64,000 bases of DNA from Candidatus Polarisedimenticolia bacterium (GTDB lineage Bacteria; Acidobacteriota; Polarisedimenticolia; Gp22-AA2), in the NCBI GenBank assembly GCA_036001465.1, contig DASYUH010000037.1, positions 30,985 to 94,984 on the forward strand, written 5' to 3'. Positions 38,801 to 46,087 of this stretch are shown here, piece after piece. How positions within the stretch are numbered: the first letter of the stretch is position 1; every line of letters begins with the position of its first letter. The position numbers and the translations under genes were made by a program. The notes beneath the pieces were generated by a model. It worked only from the letters and a program-made list of their open reading frames with translations. It was not told the DNA's origin and searched no databases.

Positions 38801-39905
38801 CGGCCTCGAGGCGCAGGTGTCGCCGAAGGTCAGCGTGAAGGGGGAGCTGATCGACGGAGAGCAGGGGGACGGCGCCCTCCTCGGGCTGACCACCCGGCTG
38901 GACGAGAGGACGCAGCTGTACGGCACCTACACGCTGTCTCCCGATCAGGCCGGCGTCATGACCGGGACGCTGACCGCGGGCGCCGCGACGGCCCTCGGCG
39001 ACCGTACGCGGCTGTACAGCGAGGAGCAGTTCAAGAACAGCGACCGCGAGGTCAGCACCAGCACGGTCGTCGGGCTGAACACGAGGTTCAGCGAGCGCTT
39101 CACCACCGGCGTCAACCTGGAGCGCACGCGCCTCGACGCCGCCCTCGGCGGCCCCGACACGATCCGGCAGGCGGCCTCGGTGCATGCCTCCTTCGCCCAC
39201 GCCCTCATCAAGGTGTTCTCGAAGCTCGAGCTGCGCCACGACGAGGCCCCCTCGCCTGGAGCACCGACTCCGGCAACCGATCGCGATCAGTGGCTGGCCG
39301 GCACCGCGGTCGAGTTGAAGCTGTCGAGGGACTTCACCGTCCTCGGCCGCTTCAATTACGGCGTCACGACGGACAACCTGACGGACGCCGACGTGACCGT
39401 CTTCCGCGAGCAGAGCGCCGGCGTGGCGTTCAGGCCGGTGGCCTACGACTGGATCCAGGTCCTGGCGCGCTACACCGAGGTGCAGAACCTGCCGCCGGCC
39501 GTCCAGGTGGCGACGCCGGAGAAGAAGACGGATCGGGTCCTGTCGCTGCAGACGGTCGTCGACCTGCACCGCCGCCTGTCGCTGACGGAGAAGTACGCCA
39601 TTCGCGATCGCGCCATCGACCAGACGGTCGTCGCCGATCTGAAGAGCCGCCTCAGGCTCTGGATCAACCGCTTCAACTACCACCTGAGCGACACCTGGGA
39701 CGCGGCGCTCGAGTACCGCACCCTGATGATGGACGAGGGGGGGGACAATGCGTCGGACGGGTTCCTCTTCGAGGTGAACCGCCTGTTCTTCGGGCACCTG
39801 AGGCTCGGCGTCGGCTACAACTTCACGGATTTCACCGACAACGAGTTCTCGGCCAACGATTACTCCGCCAAGGGGTATTTCTTCCGCATCCAGGGCAAGT
39901 ACTGA
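29835..39905 (+). CDS. Giant OmpA-family surface protein with eleven DUF11 repeats and C-terminal barrel
   Basis: 3356 aa, start ATG 29835 in ATGA overlap. Signal peptide of about 30 residues; an N-terminal beta domain to about 235; eleven near-identical DUF11 (isopeptide-type adhesin) repeats of 121 residues at about 236-1566 plus two divergent copies; a carboxypeptidase-regulatory-like/SdrD-B module at about 1852-1942 (GKVFDDKDGNGVQ); a FlgD-like Ig fold (ITWDGKDSTGALVKGG); an OmpA-C domain about 2110-2220 (VVIRGHTDNTG ... RARNRRVEIKAL) that binds peptidoglycan; more Ig-like folds; and an alternating-strand region about 2750-3356 ending in FRIQGKY, typical of an outer-membrane barrel. Likely an envelope-anchored adhesin or stalk. 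Confidence 0.9.
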   Translation: MTRGRARKAALFTAALLLALVFGVRDAAAQAITFDSASNTAGVNVSSLTWSHTVGAGNGRILVVGVSIRGNNAATGVTYAGQALTLAGTVSNGGSNRVEMWALVAPPTGTANVVVSLSGSVHVVGGASSFSNVDPTTPYGAFASTTGNTTPISLAVTSAVGEVVIDTVVTNGDVVSLTPGAGQTERWNNFTGNNASNARGAGSTQPGAASLTMTWTMGSGKPYSIGAISLRPIPPPVLTISKTDAPDPVAAGSNITYTISYGNTGGSQATGVVITDTIPANTSFVSATGGGTLAAGVVTWNIGNLNAGASSSVQLVVAVASPLNNGTVITNGTYDIDSTQTAPTSGAAVTTTVSSAPVMNISKTDAPDPVTAGSNITYTINYSNTGNMNATGVVITDTIPANTSFVSATGGGTLAAGVVTWNIGNLNAGASSSVQLVVAVTSPLANGTVITNGTYSIDSTQTAPTSGAAVTTTVSSAPVLNISKTDAPDPVAAGSNITYTISYSNTGNMNATGVVISDTIPANTSFVSATGGGTLAAGVVTWNIGNLAAGGSTSVQLVVQVTSPLPNGTVITNGTYSIDSNETAPVSGAATTTTVTSGPILNISKTDSPDPAVAGTDTITYTISYSNTGNANATGVVISDTVPAGTSFVSATGGGTLAAGVVTWNIGNLSSGASGSVQFAVSINTPVANGTIITNSTYSIDSNETAPVSGAADTTTVLSDPRFTLLKSDAPDPVGAGSNITYTLSYQNIGTNSATGVVVTDPIPVNTTFVSATGGGTLAAGVVTWNVGNLASGVSGSVQLVVQVNSPLAAGTVITNTGWALDSNESLPATGPDATTTVTSAPVMSIGKTDAPDPVVAGSSITYTLSYSNTGNANATGVVITDAIPANTAFVSATGGGTLAAGVVTWNIGNLAAGASGSVQLVVAVTSPLANGTVITNASYQIACNETAPTAGAAITTTVSSAPVLSIGKTDAPDPVVAGANITYTLSYSNTGNANATGVVISDTVPANTAFVSATGGGTLAAGVVTWNVGNVAAGASGSVQLVVAVTSPLANGTLITNATYSIDSNETAPVSGAAITTTVSSAPVLSIGKTDAPDPVVAGSNITYTLSYSNTGNANATGVVISDTVPGNTAFVSATGGGTLAAGVVTWNVGNVAIGASGSVQLVVAVTSPLVNGTLITNATYSVDSNETAPVSGAAITTTVSSAPVLSIGKTDAPDPVVAGSNITYTLSYSNTGNANATGVVIGDTVPGNTAFVSATGGGTLAAGVVTWNVGNVAAGTSGSVQLVVAVASPLANGTVITNATYSIDSNETAPTAGAAITTTVSSAPVLTISKVGAPDPVNAGSNLTYTLSYSNTGNANATGVVISDTVPANTAFVSATGGGTLAAGVVTWNIGNLAAGASGSVQLVVAVTSPLANGTVITNATYGIDSNETGPTAGAASTTTVSSSPVLSISKTGAPDPVDAGSDLTYTLSYSNTGNANATGVVIRDTVPANTSFVSATGGGILAAGVVTWNIGALGTGASGSVQLVVRVDPATPTGAVITNGTYSVDSNEAGPTAGAAITTGVLSAAVLTMTETVADLNGGSLNPGDALEYTITVINGGGADASLVVVDATVPANATYVAASITGPGASDAGNPSLTWNVGTVPATSSVTLTYRVTIDPATPGGTMLSNQASLNAAGPISLISDDPGRNDGIETGNDPLDPGDDDASVAGPVFLGDVLQVSITSDTPVIRRGDFILYTVTIANPTTLAVANVDLSDLLPVGVQLVPGTLSLCAPACAVQPDPAPAIPRLIPAGAIASGQTITLSYRALVNTGALVGDLVTRVRAQDAIAQPLSALATSTVALLDDPEFDLGTIVGKVFDDKDGNGVQGAGESGVGGVMVAMEDGVYSVTDGNGMYHIAAARPGNRLVKINVHTLPPHDGLTLPEAQTITLTPGLLAKVNFGARIKPPTTIRQGRPGTYGIAVTGEKLQAQAEVIGNLDDMTAVVNGVQARLPKTRVKMDVMSLERNLRIVNGRLEKPAIFNIAYPADRFVKEWVFEIFDSGMTRIRGFRGTDRKTTQITWDGKDSTGALVKGGSIYQYQLTIEFADGSLSKSPLRLFGVNRTNAISFELTGASFETNTAVLNQSAMGILAEVTQTLKKYPDEKVVIRGHTDNTGAPDWNARLSLMRAEAVKSYLVSAGIDGARLISEGRGASSPVAPNTTSTGRARNRRVEIKALLEDTEVARTYAESGGSGEREVVVNGRIIPTDEDGSFRTMVDPVKDHGRVYVGIKTEDGGVAATTVMLPTITILEPTTDVKLEIGKREDVIRLMQPQPSAEGVRYPSIKIPVRGRTDPGNQVFLDGEAVPVAPSGEFRTELPLAIGENTFGAVAVAPNGTTSLLNLAVNLSGVDKNLDLITVRKPVPQFTIDLPPRGAVLSSPTLFVRGTAPAKATVTINKWRMPVLSNGTFAGTVRLPEGPSVIDVVVSMPNSTEGRVGVPVEVRSNYFFLVALGDATVSKITTEGPVPEKFQDDLSVDGRAAFYLKGRIQGKYLITASMDTGDGKISEIGSRLGERDNRSFFRNLDPDSFYPVYGDGSRTFDDTNSQGRFYVLLEAPYGSALWGNYNSGITGNEFSSFNRSLYGGRIAWKSVSRRKDGQPLGQAVVFAAVPETRPAHDEFTGTGGSLFFLRNKGVVPGSEKVRLEVRDKITGIPVANVTRRNYVDYEIDYAEGRVLFRAPVSSVADTSTIISDGVLNGNPVFVVVDYEFTDVAGAALDVNTYGGRAKAALGGNVSVGATYIQEERPAGTYSLEGGDVTVRFSDSTRVSAEFSQSQNESIPPFLSTDGGLSFGQKSVPFGPQKAQAYKLELAAGKGPVKATAYARHLDRGFSSSFTVAQDESDQAGVTLGFAMGKTGLLSLLVDNKDVTGVATILTSTLQYRQAFGRFGATLEARYRSTDNVASPDAAEEIGALRLDYRPTAKLDFYTRFQDDFLQEVGGAPAATGVKRQTAIGLEAQVSPKVSVKGELIDGEQGDGALLGLTTRLDERTQLYGTYTLSPDQAGVMTGTLTAGAATALGDRTRLYSEEQFKNSDREVSTSTVVGLNTRFSERFTTGVNLERTRLDAALGGPDTIRQAASVHASFAHALIKVFSKLELRHDEAPSPGAPTPATDRDQWLAGTAVELKLSRDFTVLGRFNYGVTTDNLTDADVTVFREQSAGVAFRPVAYDWIQVLARYTEVQNLPPAVQVATPEKKTDRVLSLQTVVDLHRRLSLTEKYAIRDRAIDQTVVADLKSRLRLWINRFNYHLSDTWDAALEYRTLMMDEGGDNASDGFLFEVNRLFFGHLRLGVGYNFTDFTDNEFSANDYSAKGYFFRIQGKY
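30541..34533 (+). repeat. Eleven 363-bp tandem repeats (DUF11 modules)
   Basis: Unit starts at 30541, 30904, 31267, 31630, 31996, 32359, 32722, 33085, 33448, 33811 and 34174, a 121-codon period (the fourth unit has one extra codon). Units 6-9 are nearly identical at DNA level, including synonymous positions. Each begins with a form of ISKTDAPDPVVAGSNITYT. Confidence 0.95.
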
Positions 39906-39935
39906 GACCTGCCTTGGTGCGGCCGCGAGGCTGAC

Positions 39936-41258
39936 GTGGGAGAGGGAGCAAGGAAGGGCGTCCGGTTTCTTCTGATCGTGCTGGTTCTGGCGGCGCTCGC
40001 GGGAGGGCTCTACCTGTACCGGGACCTCCTGCCCGGGCTGCACCCTCCCGGGAAGGCCCCCCTCCCGGCGCCGGCGGAGACTCCGACCCCGGCCGAGCTG
40101 CCGCCGCCGGTCCTGACGGGCGAGCCCGAGCCGGGGCCGCCCCCGGCCCCCGCCGGCGCCGTCGCGACCCTGGTGGGCATCGAGCGGTCGGTCAAGGCCA
40201 GGCGGGCCGCCGACCTCGCCTGGGAGGACGCCAGGCAGCCGATGCCTCTGTACGAGGACGACGCCGTGCGCACCTTCGATCGGTCGTCGGCCACCATCGC
40301 GTTCGGCCCGGACGATCAGCTCGAGGTGGACCAGAACGCCCTGGTCATCATCAAGCCCCGCTCCGGGCGCGCGGGGGAGTCGGAGATCTCCCTGGCGCTC
40401 CTGTCGAGCGACTTCCTGGACAGCCTGGCGTCGAAACCGGCCTCCGAGCAGGCGAAGGCCATCCAGGTGGCGGCCGCCAGGCGGCAGATCACCATCCGCC
40501 CGGGCGCGTCGGGCGGGACGACACGTGTGGCGCTGCGCACCATGCCCGATCAGACCACCAGCGTGTCGGCGCTCGCCGGGTCGCTCCGGATCCAGGGTCC
40601 GCGCGGCGGCGAGGTCGTCCTGAAGGAGAAGATGGTGACGCGGGTCACGGACCAGGGAATCCTCGCGCCCCGCCTCCTGCCGGGGAGCCCCAATCCAATC
40701 TTCCCCGACGACGGAGCGACCTACGCGTTCGCCAAGCGGATGCCCCAGGTTGAATTGAGGTGGAGCGCGGCCGACCGCGCGCGCGCCTACCGCCTGATCG
40801 TGGCGACGGAGCCGTCGTTCAAGCGGGTCTTCGCCGACGAAAAGGTCGCGGGCACGTCCTTCCGGGTGCGCGTCCAGCAGCCCGGGACGTACTACTGGCG
40901 CGTCCGCGCGCAGGACGAAGACGGCTTCGCCGGACCGTACAGCGCGGTCCGATCGGTCAAGGCGGTCTTCGACGAATCGCCGCCGCCGCTGTCGATCCTG
41001 TCGCCGCCGGAGATGTTCGTCTCGCCGACGCCGAGCGTGGAGCTCAAGGGGCGCACCGAGCGGGAGGCGCGCGTCAGGGTCAACGGGCAGAAGGTCAAGG
41101 TCGCTGCGGACGGCACCTTCGTGTTTCCCCTCGTGCTGAAGGAAGGGGTGAACCTGGTCACCGTCGAAGCGATGGATCCGGCCGGCAACTCGGAGTACGG
41201 CAAGAGGCTCATCACCTACAAGGGATCGAAGCGGGCGACCGCCGCGATCGGGAACTGA
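39936..41258 (+). CDS. FecR-domain envelope protein with Ig/FN3-like C-terminus
   Basis: 440 aa, start GTG 39936. One N-terminal membrane helix (about 9-27), a Pro/Ala/Glu linker, then a FecR domain at about 65-225 (QPMPLYEDDAVRTFDRSSATIAF ... VSALAGSLRI), followed by an FN3-like fold (VELRWSAADRARAYRLIVA ... YYWRVRAQDEDGF) and a bacterial-Ig-like strand set (VELKGRTEREARVRVNG). Stand-alone FecR proteins with such tails are envelope proteins and need not act on a sigma factor; none is encoded here. It lies 30 bases after the giant adhesin and precedes a sensor kinase, so it may assist surface assembly or sensing. Confidence 0.82.
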   Translation: MGEGARKGVRFLLIVLVLAALAGGLYLYRDLLPGLHPPGKAPLPAPAETPTPAELPPPVLTGEPEPGPPPAPAGAVATLVGIERSVKARRAADLAWEDARQPMPLYEDDAVRTFDRSSATIAFGPDDQLEVDQNALVIIKPRSGRAGESEISLALLSSDFLDSLASKPASEQAKAIQVAAARRQITIRPGASGGTTRVALRTMPDQTTSVSALAGSLRIQGPRGGEVVLKEKMVTRVTDQGILAPRLLPGSPNPIFPDDGATYAFAKRMPQVELRWSAADRARAYRLIVATEPSFKRVFADEKVAGTSFRVRVQQPGTYYWRVRAQDEDGFAGPYSAVRSVKAVFDESPPPLSILSPPEMFVSPTPSVELKGRTEREARVRVNGQKVKVAADGTFVFPLVLKEGVNLVTVEAMDPAGNSEYGKRLITYKGSKRATAAIGN

Positions 41259-41296
41259 AGCGTGCGGGGAACGGTGCGGGGGGGCGCGCAGGAGCG

Positions 41297-43207
41297 ATGA
41301 GCAGGCTGGGGCTGCGGGCCAAGCTCATGATCGCCATGTTCGTCATCATCGCCGTGTCGATCGGCATGGTGGCGAGCCAGGCGGTCCTGCTGTTCCAGCA
41401 GGACAAGTCCTCCTACATCTTCGACCTCAACGCCTCGCGCGCCATCCGCATCTCCGACGAGATCCAGGCGAACGTGCGCCACCTGACGGAGAAGATGCGC
41501 ATCTTCGCCGAGGCGGCGCGCCTGCCCGTGCCGGAGGGGACCGACCGGCGCGGCATGCTGTCGGCCATGCTGCGGCAGTATCCCGAGTTCCTCCTGTTCA
41601 GCGTCATGGAGAACGACGGCGCGCTGCGGAACGTGTTCCTGTCTCGGGCGCTCGGCGACGCGGGGCTCTCGGTGGAGACGATCCACGCCGCCTACCGGGC
41701 CGCCCTGGCGTCCGGAAACGGCGTGGGGGCCGAGCGGCCGGTCGTGGCCCGCCTCGGCCTGTCGGCGAAGCTGCCGACCGTCACGCTGGCGGTGCGCGCC
41801 CCGGCGTCACCCGGGACGGCGCCGGACGCGGGCGCAGCCGATGCGGGCGCGCCGGCGGACGCGCGAGGCCCGGTCCTGGTGGCGGAATTCCCGCTCAACC
41901 GGCTCTACGCGACGGGCGGCGAGTCGAAGCTCTTCGAGATCTACGTCACGGATCAGGGCGGCAAGCCGCTGGTCGCCGTCGCGGAGGGCCGCGACCTGCC
42001 GGGCGGGCAGCCCGGCGCCGGGGCGCCCGGCTTCACCGACCTGCTCCCGGTCAAGGCCACGACCGCCGGCACGCGCGAGTACGCAGCGGCCGGGGTGCCG
42101 ATGCTCGCGGCCTACGCCCCGGTCGGCGACCTGGGGCTGTGGACGATCGTGCAGATTCCGAAGGCGCGGGCGTTCGAGGCGGCCCGCCGCCTGGTGACCC
42201 GCTCGCTCGTGATCGCCGGAATCGTCGGCCTGGGCGCGCTCGCCCTGGTGTTCCTGTTCGCCTCCTCGCTCACGCGCTCCCTCGTCGCGCTGACGCGCGC
42301 CACCGAGCAGATCGGCCAGGGCCAGTTCCAGGTGCAGGTCGCGACCGCCGGGGGGGGCGAAATCGCCGCGCTCGCCATGCGCTTCCAGCGCATGACCGAG
42401 GAGCTGTCGGCGCGCGAAAAGGCGCTCAAGGAAGCCAACCTGCGTCTCATGGAGTCGGAGAAGATGAGCGCCCTGGGGCAGCTCGGGGCCGGGATCGCGC
42501 ACGAGGTCAAGAACCCGCTCACGTCGATCAAAGGGTACGCCCAGATGGGGCAGAGGAAGGTGCCGCACGATCACCCGCTGGCCCAGTACTTCCGCACCAT
42601 CGACAAGGAGACCGAGCGCTCTCTCGAAATCCTGAAGAACCTCCTGCGCTTCGCGCGCCAGGAGACCGCCGAGATGAGCGTCATCGACCTCAACGCGGTC
42701 GTCTCCGACACCGTGAGGCTCGTGACGCACCAGCTGATGATGAAGAACGTCAGGGTCGAGGCCCGCCTGTGCGAGCGGCCCCTGCAGGTCATGGGCAACG
42801 CCAACCAGATGGAGCAGGTCCTCCTCAACCTGTGCATGAACGCGGGGGACGCCATGGAGGGGAAGGGGGGAGGCACGATCACCGTGCTCACCGACGCTCC
42901 GGTCGCGGGGACGGCCCGCATCCGCGTGGCGGACACGGGCAGCGGCATCCCGCCGGACGTCGTGAGCAAGATCTTCGATCCATTCTTCACCACCAAGCCG
43001 GTCGGCAAGGGGACCGGGCTCGGCCTGTCGGTCTCGTACGGCATCGTCAAGGAGCACAAGGGGGAGATCGGGGTCGAGAGCCGAATCGGCGAGGGGACCA
43101 CCTTCACCATCAGGATCCCGCTGGCCCAGCCGACGGCCGGCTCCGCCGCGGCGCCGGAGCCGGCTCCGCCCCGGGAGAAGCGCGTGCGGGTCATCAACCT
43201 GCGCTGA
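41297..43207 (+). CDS. Membrane sensor histidine kinase (NtrB-like transmitter)
   Basis: 636 aa. First helix about 10-33, a periplasmic sensor of about 270 residues with Cache-like strands, second helix about 304-325, HAMP (ALTRATEQIGQGQFQV) and a short coil. HisKA holds the phospho-acceptor His402 (GIAHEVKNPLTSIKGY). The ATPase domain has N-box NLCMNAGDAMEGK, G1 VADTGSGIP, F-box FDPFFTTKPVGKGTGLG and G2 GLGLSVSYG, all intact. ATG 41297 has AGGAG only two bases upstream, tight but usable. It is followed after seven bases by a receiver protein, its likely partner. Confidence 0.92.
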   Translation: MSRLGLRAKLMIAMFVIIAVSIGMVASQAVLLFQQDKSSYIFDLNASRAIRISDEIQANVRHLTEKMRIFAEAARLPVPEGTDRRGMLSAMLRQYPEFLLFSVMENDGALRNVFLSRALGDAGLSVETIHAAYRAALASGNGVGAERPVVARLGLSAKLPTVTLAVRAPASPGTAPDAGAADAGAPADARGPVLVAEFPLNRLYATGGESKLFEIYVTDQGGKPLVAVAEGRDLPGGQPGAGAPGFTDLLPVKATTAGTREYAAAGVPMLAAYAPVGDLGLWTIVQIPKARAFEAARRLVTRSLVIAGIVGLGALALVFLFASSLTRSLVALTRATEQIGQGQFQVQVATAGGGEIAALAMRFQRMTEELSAREKALKEANLRLMESEKMSALGQLGAGIAHEVKNPLTSIKGYAQMGQRKVPHDHPLAQYFRTIDKETERSLEILKNLLRFARQETAEMSVIDLNAVVSDTVRLVTHQLMMKNVRVEARLCERPLQVMGNANQMEQVLLNLCMNAGDAMEGKGGGTITVLTDAPVAGTARIRVADTGSGIPPDVVSKIFDPFFTTKPVGKGTGLGLSVSYGIVKEHKGEIGVESRIGEGTTFTIRIPLAQPTAGSAAAPEPAPPREKRVRVINLR

Positions 43208-43214
43208 GGAGACC

Positions 43215-44864
43215 ATGGACGTCTGCAACGTGCTGGTCATCGACGACGACCCGAACATCCGGAACCTCCTGACCGAGCTGCTGGCGGGGCGGCAGGACAT
43301 CCTGCTTTTCGTTGCCGGGAGCGGGCCGGAGGCGGTCAAGCACTTCGCGGCAAACCGGGTGGACGTCGTCCTGACCGACATCCACATGCCGGGCTTCACG
43401 GGACTCGAGCTGATGGCCGACATGAAGAAGATCAACTTCAAGCCCGAGATCCTGGTCATGACGGCCAACGCCACCCCGGAAAGCGTCGAAACCTCCCGGA
43501 AGCTCGGCGCCCGGAGCGTCATTCTCAAGCCGTTCGACGATCTCGAGGTCATCGAGTCCGAGATCAACAAGGCGATGGCCGCCGCGCGGGCGGCGCGCGG
43601 AGCCGGCCATGCTCCGGGTGCCGTTCAGCCGAGCGCCGCCCCCTCCGCCGCCGCGAAGCCCGCGCCCCCGGTCTCCGAGCCGCTGCCCGATTTCGACGCC
43701 TGGAACGGGGAGCTGACGGGCAACGACACCCCGGTGGTCCCGCCGTCCCCGGGCGCCGCGCGCCCGGCCCCCGCGCCGATCGCGGTGGCGCCGGCTACGG
43801 CCGCCACCCTGCGCCCCGCGCCGAAGCCGCCCGCTGTACAGTCCCCGGAAGCGCCCGCGTCCCCGGCGCCGCCTCCGCAGGCCGCACCGCTGCGCCCTGC
43901 GTCCGGCCAGGGGCTGCGTGCCGTGCCGAAGCCCGCGGCGGCGGCCCGCGCGGGACAGGCCCCGCACCTGGTCGAAGCGCCACACCCGCCCGACATCCCT
44001 CCCCGCGCTCCGGCCGCAACCCCGGCCCCGGCGCCGCGCGCTCCGGCGGTCGCTCCTGCGCCCGCGCCGCATGCTCCGGCCGCAGCTCGGGCCTCCGCGC
44101 CGCCGCAGGCCCATGCCGCACCGGCGCCCGCGTCGCATCCCGCGGGCGCCGTGTCGCACGTCGCGGAGGAGAATCACCAGCCGGCGAGGGTCCCGGCGGC
44201 AGCGGACCCGCCCCATCATGAGGAGACGGTCCCCGACATCCCGCCCGCCCTGGAGAGCATCTTCCGCACGGCGGCCCGCTTCGATACGGGAAAGCTCCGC
44301 ATGCAGGTGCCGATCGTCTGCCTTCAGACCTGGGAGGAGAAGGGGGCGACCGCCGCGCTCCGCCGGCTGGCCACCTCGCTGCAGAGGGAGTTCTGCGTCT
44401 GGTCGGTGGGGAAGGGCCTGGTGAAGGAGAACGGGCAGTCGATGGGGGACATCTACCGCGAGCCCGGGCGCGCGCTCGAGTTCATTCGCCGCCACAAGGG
44501 GAACGGGCTCTATGTCTTCGCCGACTTCCGTTCCTGTCTGGAGGACAAGGCGGTGGTCAGGCTCCTGCGCGAGATGGTGATGGATCTGGAGACGGCGCGA
44601 TCGATGCTGGTCCTCATGGCGCCACGCCTGCCGGCCCCGCCCGAACTGCAGCCGGTGTGCGCCGCCTTCGACTGGCCGGCAGGGGGGCCCGTCGATCCCC
44701 TGGCGCTCTACGAGGAAGTGGCCGAGGACGTGGCCGCGGCGACCGGGCTAGGCCTCGATCTGCCCGGGGCGGACCGCGAGGCGCTGCTGCAGCTGATCAA
44801 GGACATGCCGGCCGGCCGCGCGCGCTTCGAGATCGCCCGCGCCCTGATGGCGCGCGCCAGGTAG
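43215..44864 (+). CDS. Receiver domain fused to a Ycf46-type domain through a Pro/Ala linker
   Basis: 549 aa. Residues 1-120 are a receiver domain with Asp55 (VVLTDIHMPG), Thr in VMTANA and Lys in VILKPFDD. Residues about 125-345 are low-complexity Ala/Pro (disordered). Residues about 350-549 resemble the N-terminal domain of Ycf46-type AAA ATPases: IVCLQTWEEKGATAALRRLA, FCVWSVGKGL, GLYVFADFRSCLED, LREMVMDLETARSMLVLMAP, ending with a GLDLPGADREAL...ALMAR helical tail. The AAA motor itself is absent. So an unusual output domain, probably a protein-interaction module. Pairs with the sensor kinase immediately upstream. Confidence 0.75.
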   Translation: MDVCNVLVIDDDPNIRNLLTELLAGRQDILLFVAGSGPEAVKHFAANRVDVVLTDIHMPGFTGLELMADMKKINFKPEILVMTANATPESVETSRKLGARSVILKPFDDLEVIESEINKAMAAARAARGAGHAPGAVQPSAAPSAAAKPAPPVSEPLPDFDAWNGELTGNDTPVVPPSPGAARPAPAPIAVAPATAATLRPAPKPPAVQSPEAPASPAPPPQAAPLRPASGQGLRAVPKPAAAARAGQAPHLVEAPHPPDIPPRAPAATPAPAPRAPAVAPAPAPHAPAAARASAPPQAHAAPAPASHPAGAVSHVAEENHQPARVPAAADPPHHEETVPDIPPALESIFRTAARFDTGKLRMQVPIVCLQTWEEKGATAALRRLATSLQREFCVWSVGKGLVKENGQSMGDIYREPGRALEFIRRHKGNGLYVFADFRSCLEDKAVVRLLREMVMDLETARSMLVLMAPRLPAPPELQPVCAAFDWPAGGPVDPLALYEEVAEDVAAATGLGLDLPGADREALLQLIKDMPAGRARFEIARALMARAR

Positions 44865-44877
44865 ACGCTCCCGGCGT

Positions 44878-45972
44878 TCACTCCGCGGGACCGAGCGCCA
44901 CCGAGATGTCGTCGACCGGAATCCTGTCCCGCAGATTGTCGATCAGGAGGCGCAGCAGCCTTTCGAGCGCCCCCTGCAGGAGGCGGGCCCGCTGACCCGG
45001 CGGGTAGTCGGCGACGTTGGCGAGCAGGATGCGCCGATCGATCCGGCCCTCGGGATCGACGGCGATCTCCTTCAGGAGCTCGGCCTTGTCGAACGACGCA
45101 TCGCGCAGGAGCTTGCGCAGGCGGGGCAGGTCCCCGGGAGCGGTGGCCGAGGCCCGCTCCAGGAGCATGGAGATGGCGCCGCCGTACTGCCCGATCGTCC
45201 GATCCAGGGCCTCGTCGTCCGACTGCGGCGCCTCGTGACGGGCCTTGGCCGGATCGAGCGCCAGGAGCTGGATGCGGACGAGCCCGGCCGACAGCAGGAC
45301 GTGCAGGGCCTGCCAGGTCTCGAACTCGCCCCGGCGGGCCATGACGACGATGTCGCGGACCGTGCGCCGTCCGTCCACCAGCGACAGGACCACCGTCTCG
45401 AAGTCGGACAGGCTCAAGGAGCGCGCCATCTCGGCGGTCGACTTCAGAGGTGCGAGGACCACACGGTCGTTCTGGATCTTCTCCTTGACGCGGGACCACT
45501 CGTCCAGGCGGCGCGTGCCTTCCATGATGAGATTCATGACGTTGATGTCGAGGGCGATCTTCTCGCTGGCAGGGGGGCCTTCCCGGAACTCGAACTGTCC
45601 CTCCCTCCAGTGGAACAGGGAGTAGACGATCTCCTTGATCTGGCCCTGCACGGCGTTCCACATCTCGGACGGGGTCAGGGCCCCGATCCGGATGAGCGCC
45701 TTGCCGAGGCGATCCGGCGTCCCGACCATCGGCGACGCCTGCTGGATCTGCGCCGCGCTGACCGCGCCGCGGGCCAGGAGGAAGGCCCCGAGGCGATCCC
45801 CGGGCATGCTCGAGCGCGCGAAGACGATCTCGCCGTCCTCCCACTCGACGGATTTCGTGGCTCCGGGCTGCAGGCAGCGCAGGATGCCGCTCTTGTGGTT
45901 GGTGCTGATCATCAGCAGGATATCGGGAAGCGGAAAGGCCCGCAGATCTCCCGAGAGGACCGGCGCGCTCAT
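44878..45972 (-). CDS. DUF4388 domain-containing protein (PatA-N-like)
   Basis: 364 aa. The N-terminal DUF4388 domain is clear: LSGDLRAFPLPDILLMISTNHKSGILRC ... EWEDGEIVFARS, followed by LGAFLLARGAVSAAQIQQA and the IKEIVYSLFHWREGQFEF strand. A helical C-terminal region (about 210-364) resembles the wHTH-like MglA/gliding-associated tail seen in myxobacterial and acidobacterial DUF4388 proteins. These are usually linked to two-component and motility or polarity signalling. It is convergent with the receiver-Ycf46 gene (13-bp gap) and has a -10 TAGGAT on the minus strand at 46004-45999. Start ATG 45972 has no clear ribosome-binding site. Confidence 0.8.
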   Translation of the reverse strand: MSAPVLSGDLRAFPLPDILLMISTNHKSGILRCLQPGATKSVEWEDGEIVFARSSMPGDRLGAFLLARGAVSAAQIQQASPMVGTPDRLGKALIRIGALTPSEMWNAVQGQIKEIVYSLFHWREGQFEFREGPPASEKIALDINVMNLIMEGTRRLDEWSRVKEKIQNDRVVLAPLKSTAEMARSLSLSDFETVVLSLVDGRRTVRDIVVMARRGEFETWQALHVLLSAGLVRIQLLALDPAKARHEAPQSDDEALDRTIGQYGGAISMLLERASATAPGDLPRLRKLLRDASFDKAELLKEIAVDPEGRIDRRILLANVADYPPGQRARLLQGALERLLRLLIDNLRDRIPVDDISVALGPAE

Positions 45973-45998
45973 GGGTGAACCCGAGGAAGAACTGCGGC

Positions 45999-46065
45999 AT
46001 CCTAGCACGATTTTCGGGGCGGCCCGGCCGGCCCGATACTCGGACAGGCTCCTGGCCCCTATAAT
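45999..46065. promoter_or_regulatory. Divergent promoter region with half of the GGAGCC palindrome
   Basis: Plus-strand -10 TATAAT at 46060-46065 serves the permease (ATG 46088); minus-strand -10 TAGGAT at 46004-45999 serves the DUF4388 gene. Between them, 46026-46052 reads GGCCGGCCCG...CGGACAGGCTCC, one arm of the palindrome family found at convergent gene ends. Confidence 0.45.
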
Positions 46066-46087
46066 CGGCGGCTGACGAAAGGACTCG

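Noticed and set aside
184..40043. Very long open frames on the strand opposite the large genes, one above 3600 codons
   Set aside because: They mirror real genes with strong G/C third positions; their translations are Arg/Gly/His-rich with no domain, start site or signal peptide, as expected of antisense shadows in G+C-rich DNA.
39936..41258. FecR-type anti-sigma factor for an ECF system
   Set aside because: The protein has a FecR domain but no ECF sigma factor or TonB-dependent receptor is nearby, and the Ig/FN3-like tail suits an envelope protein.
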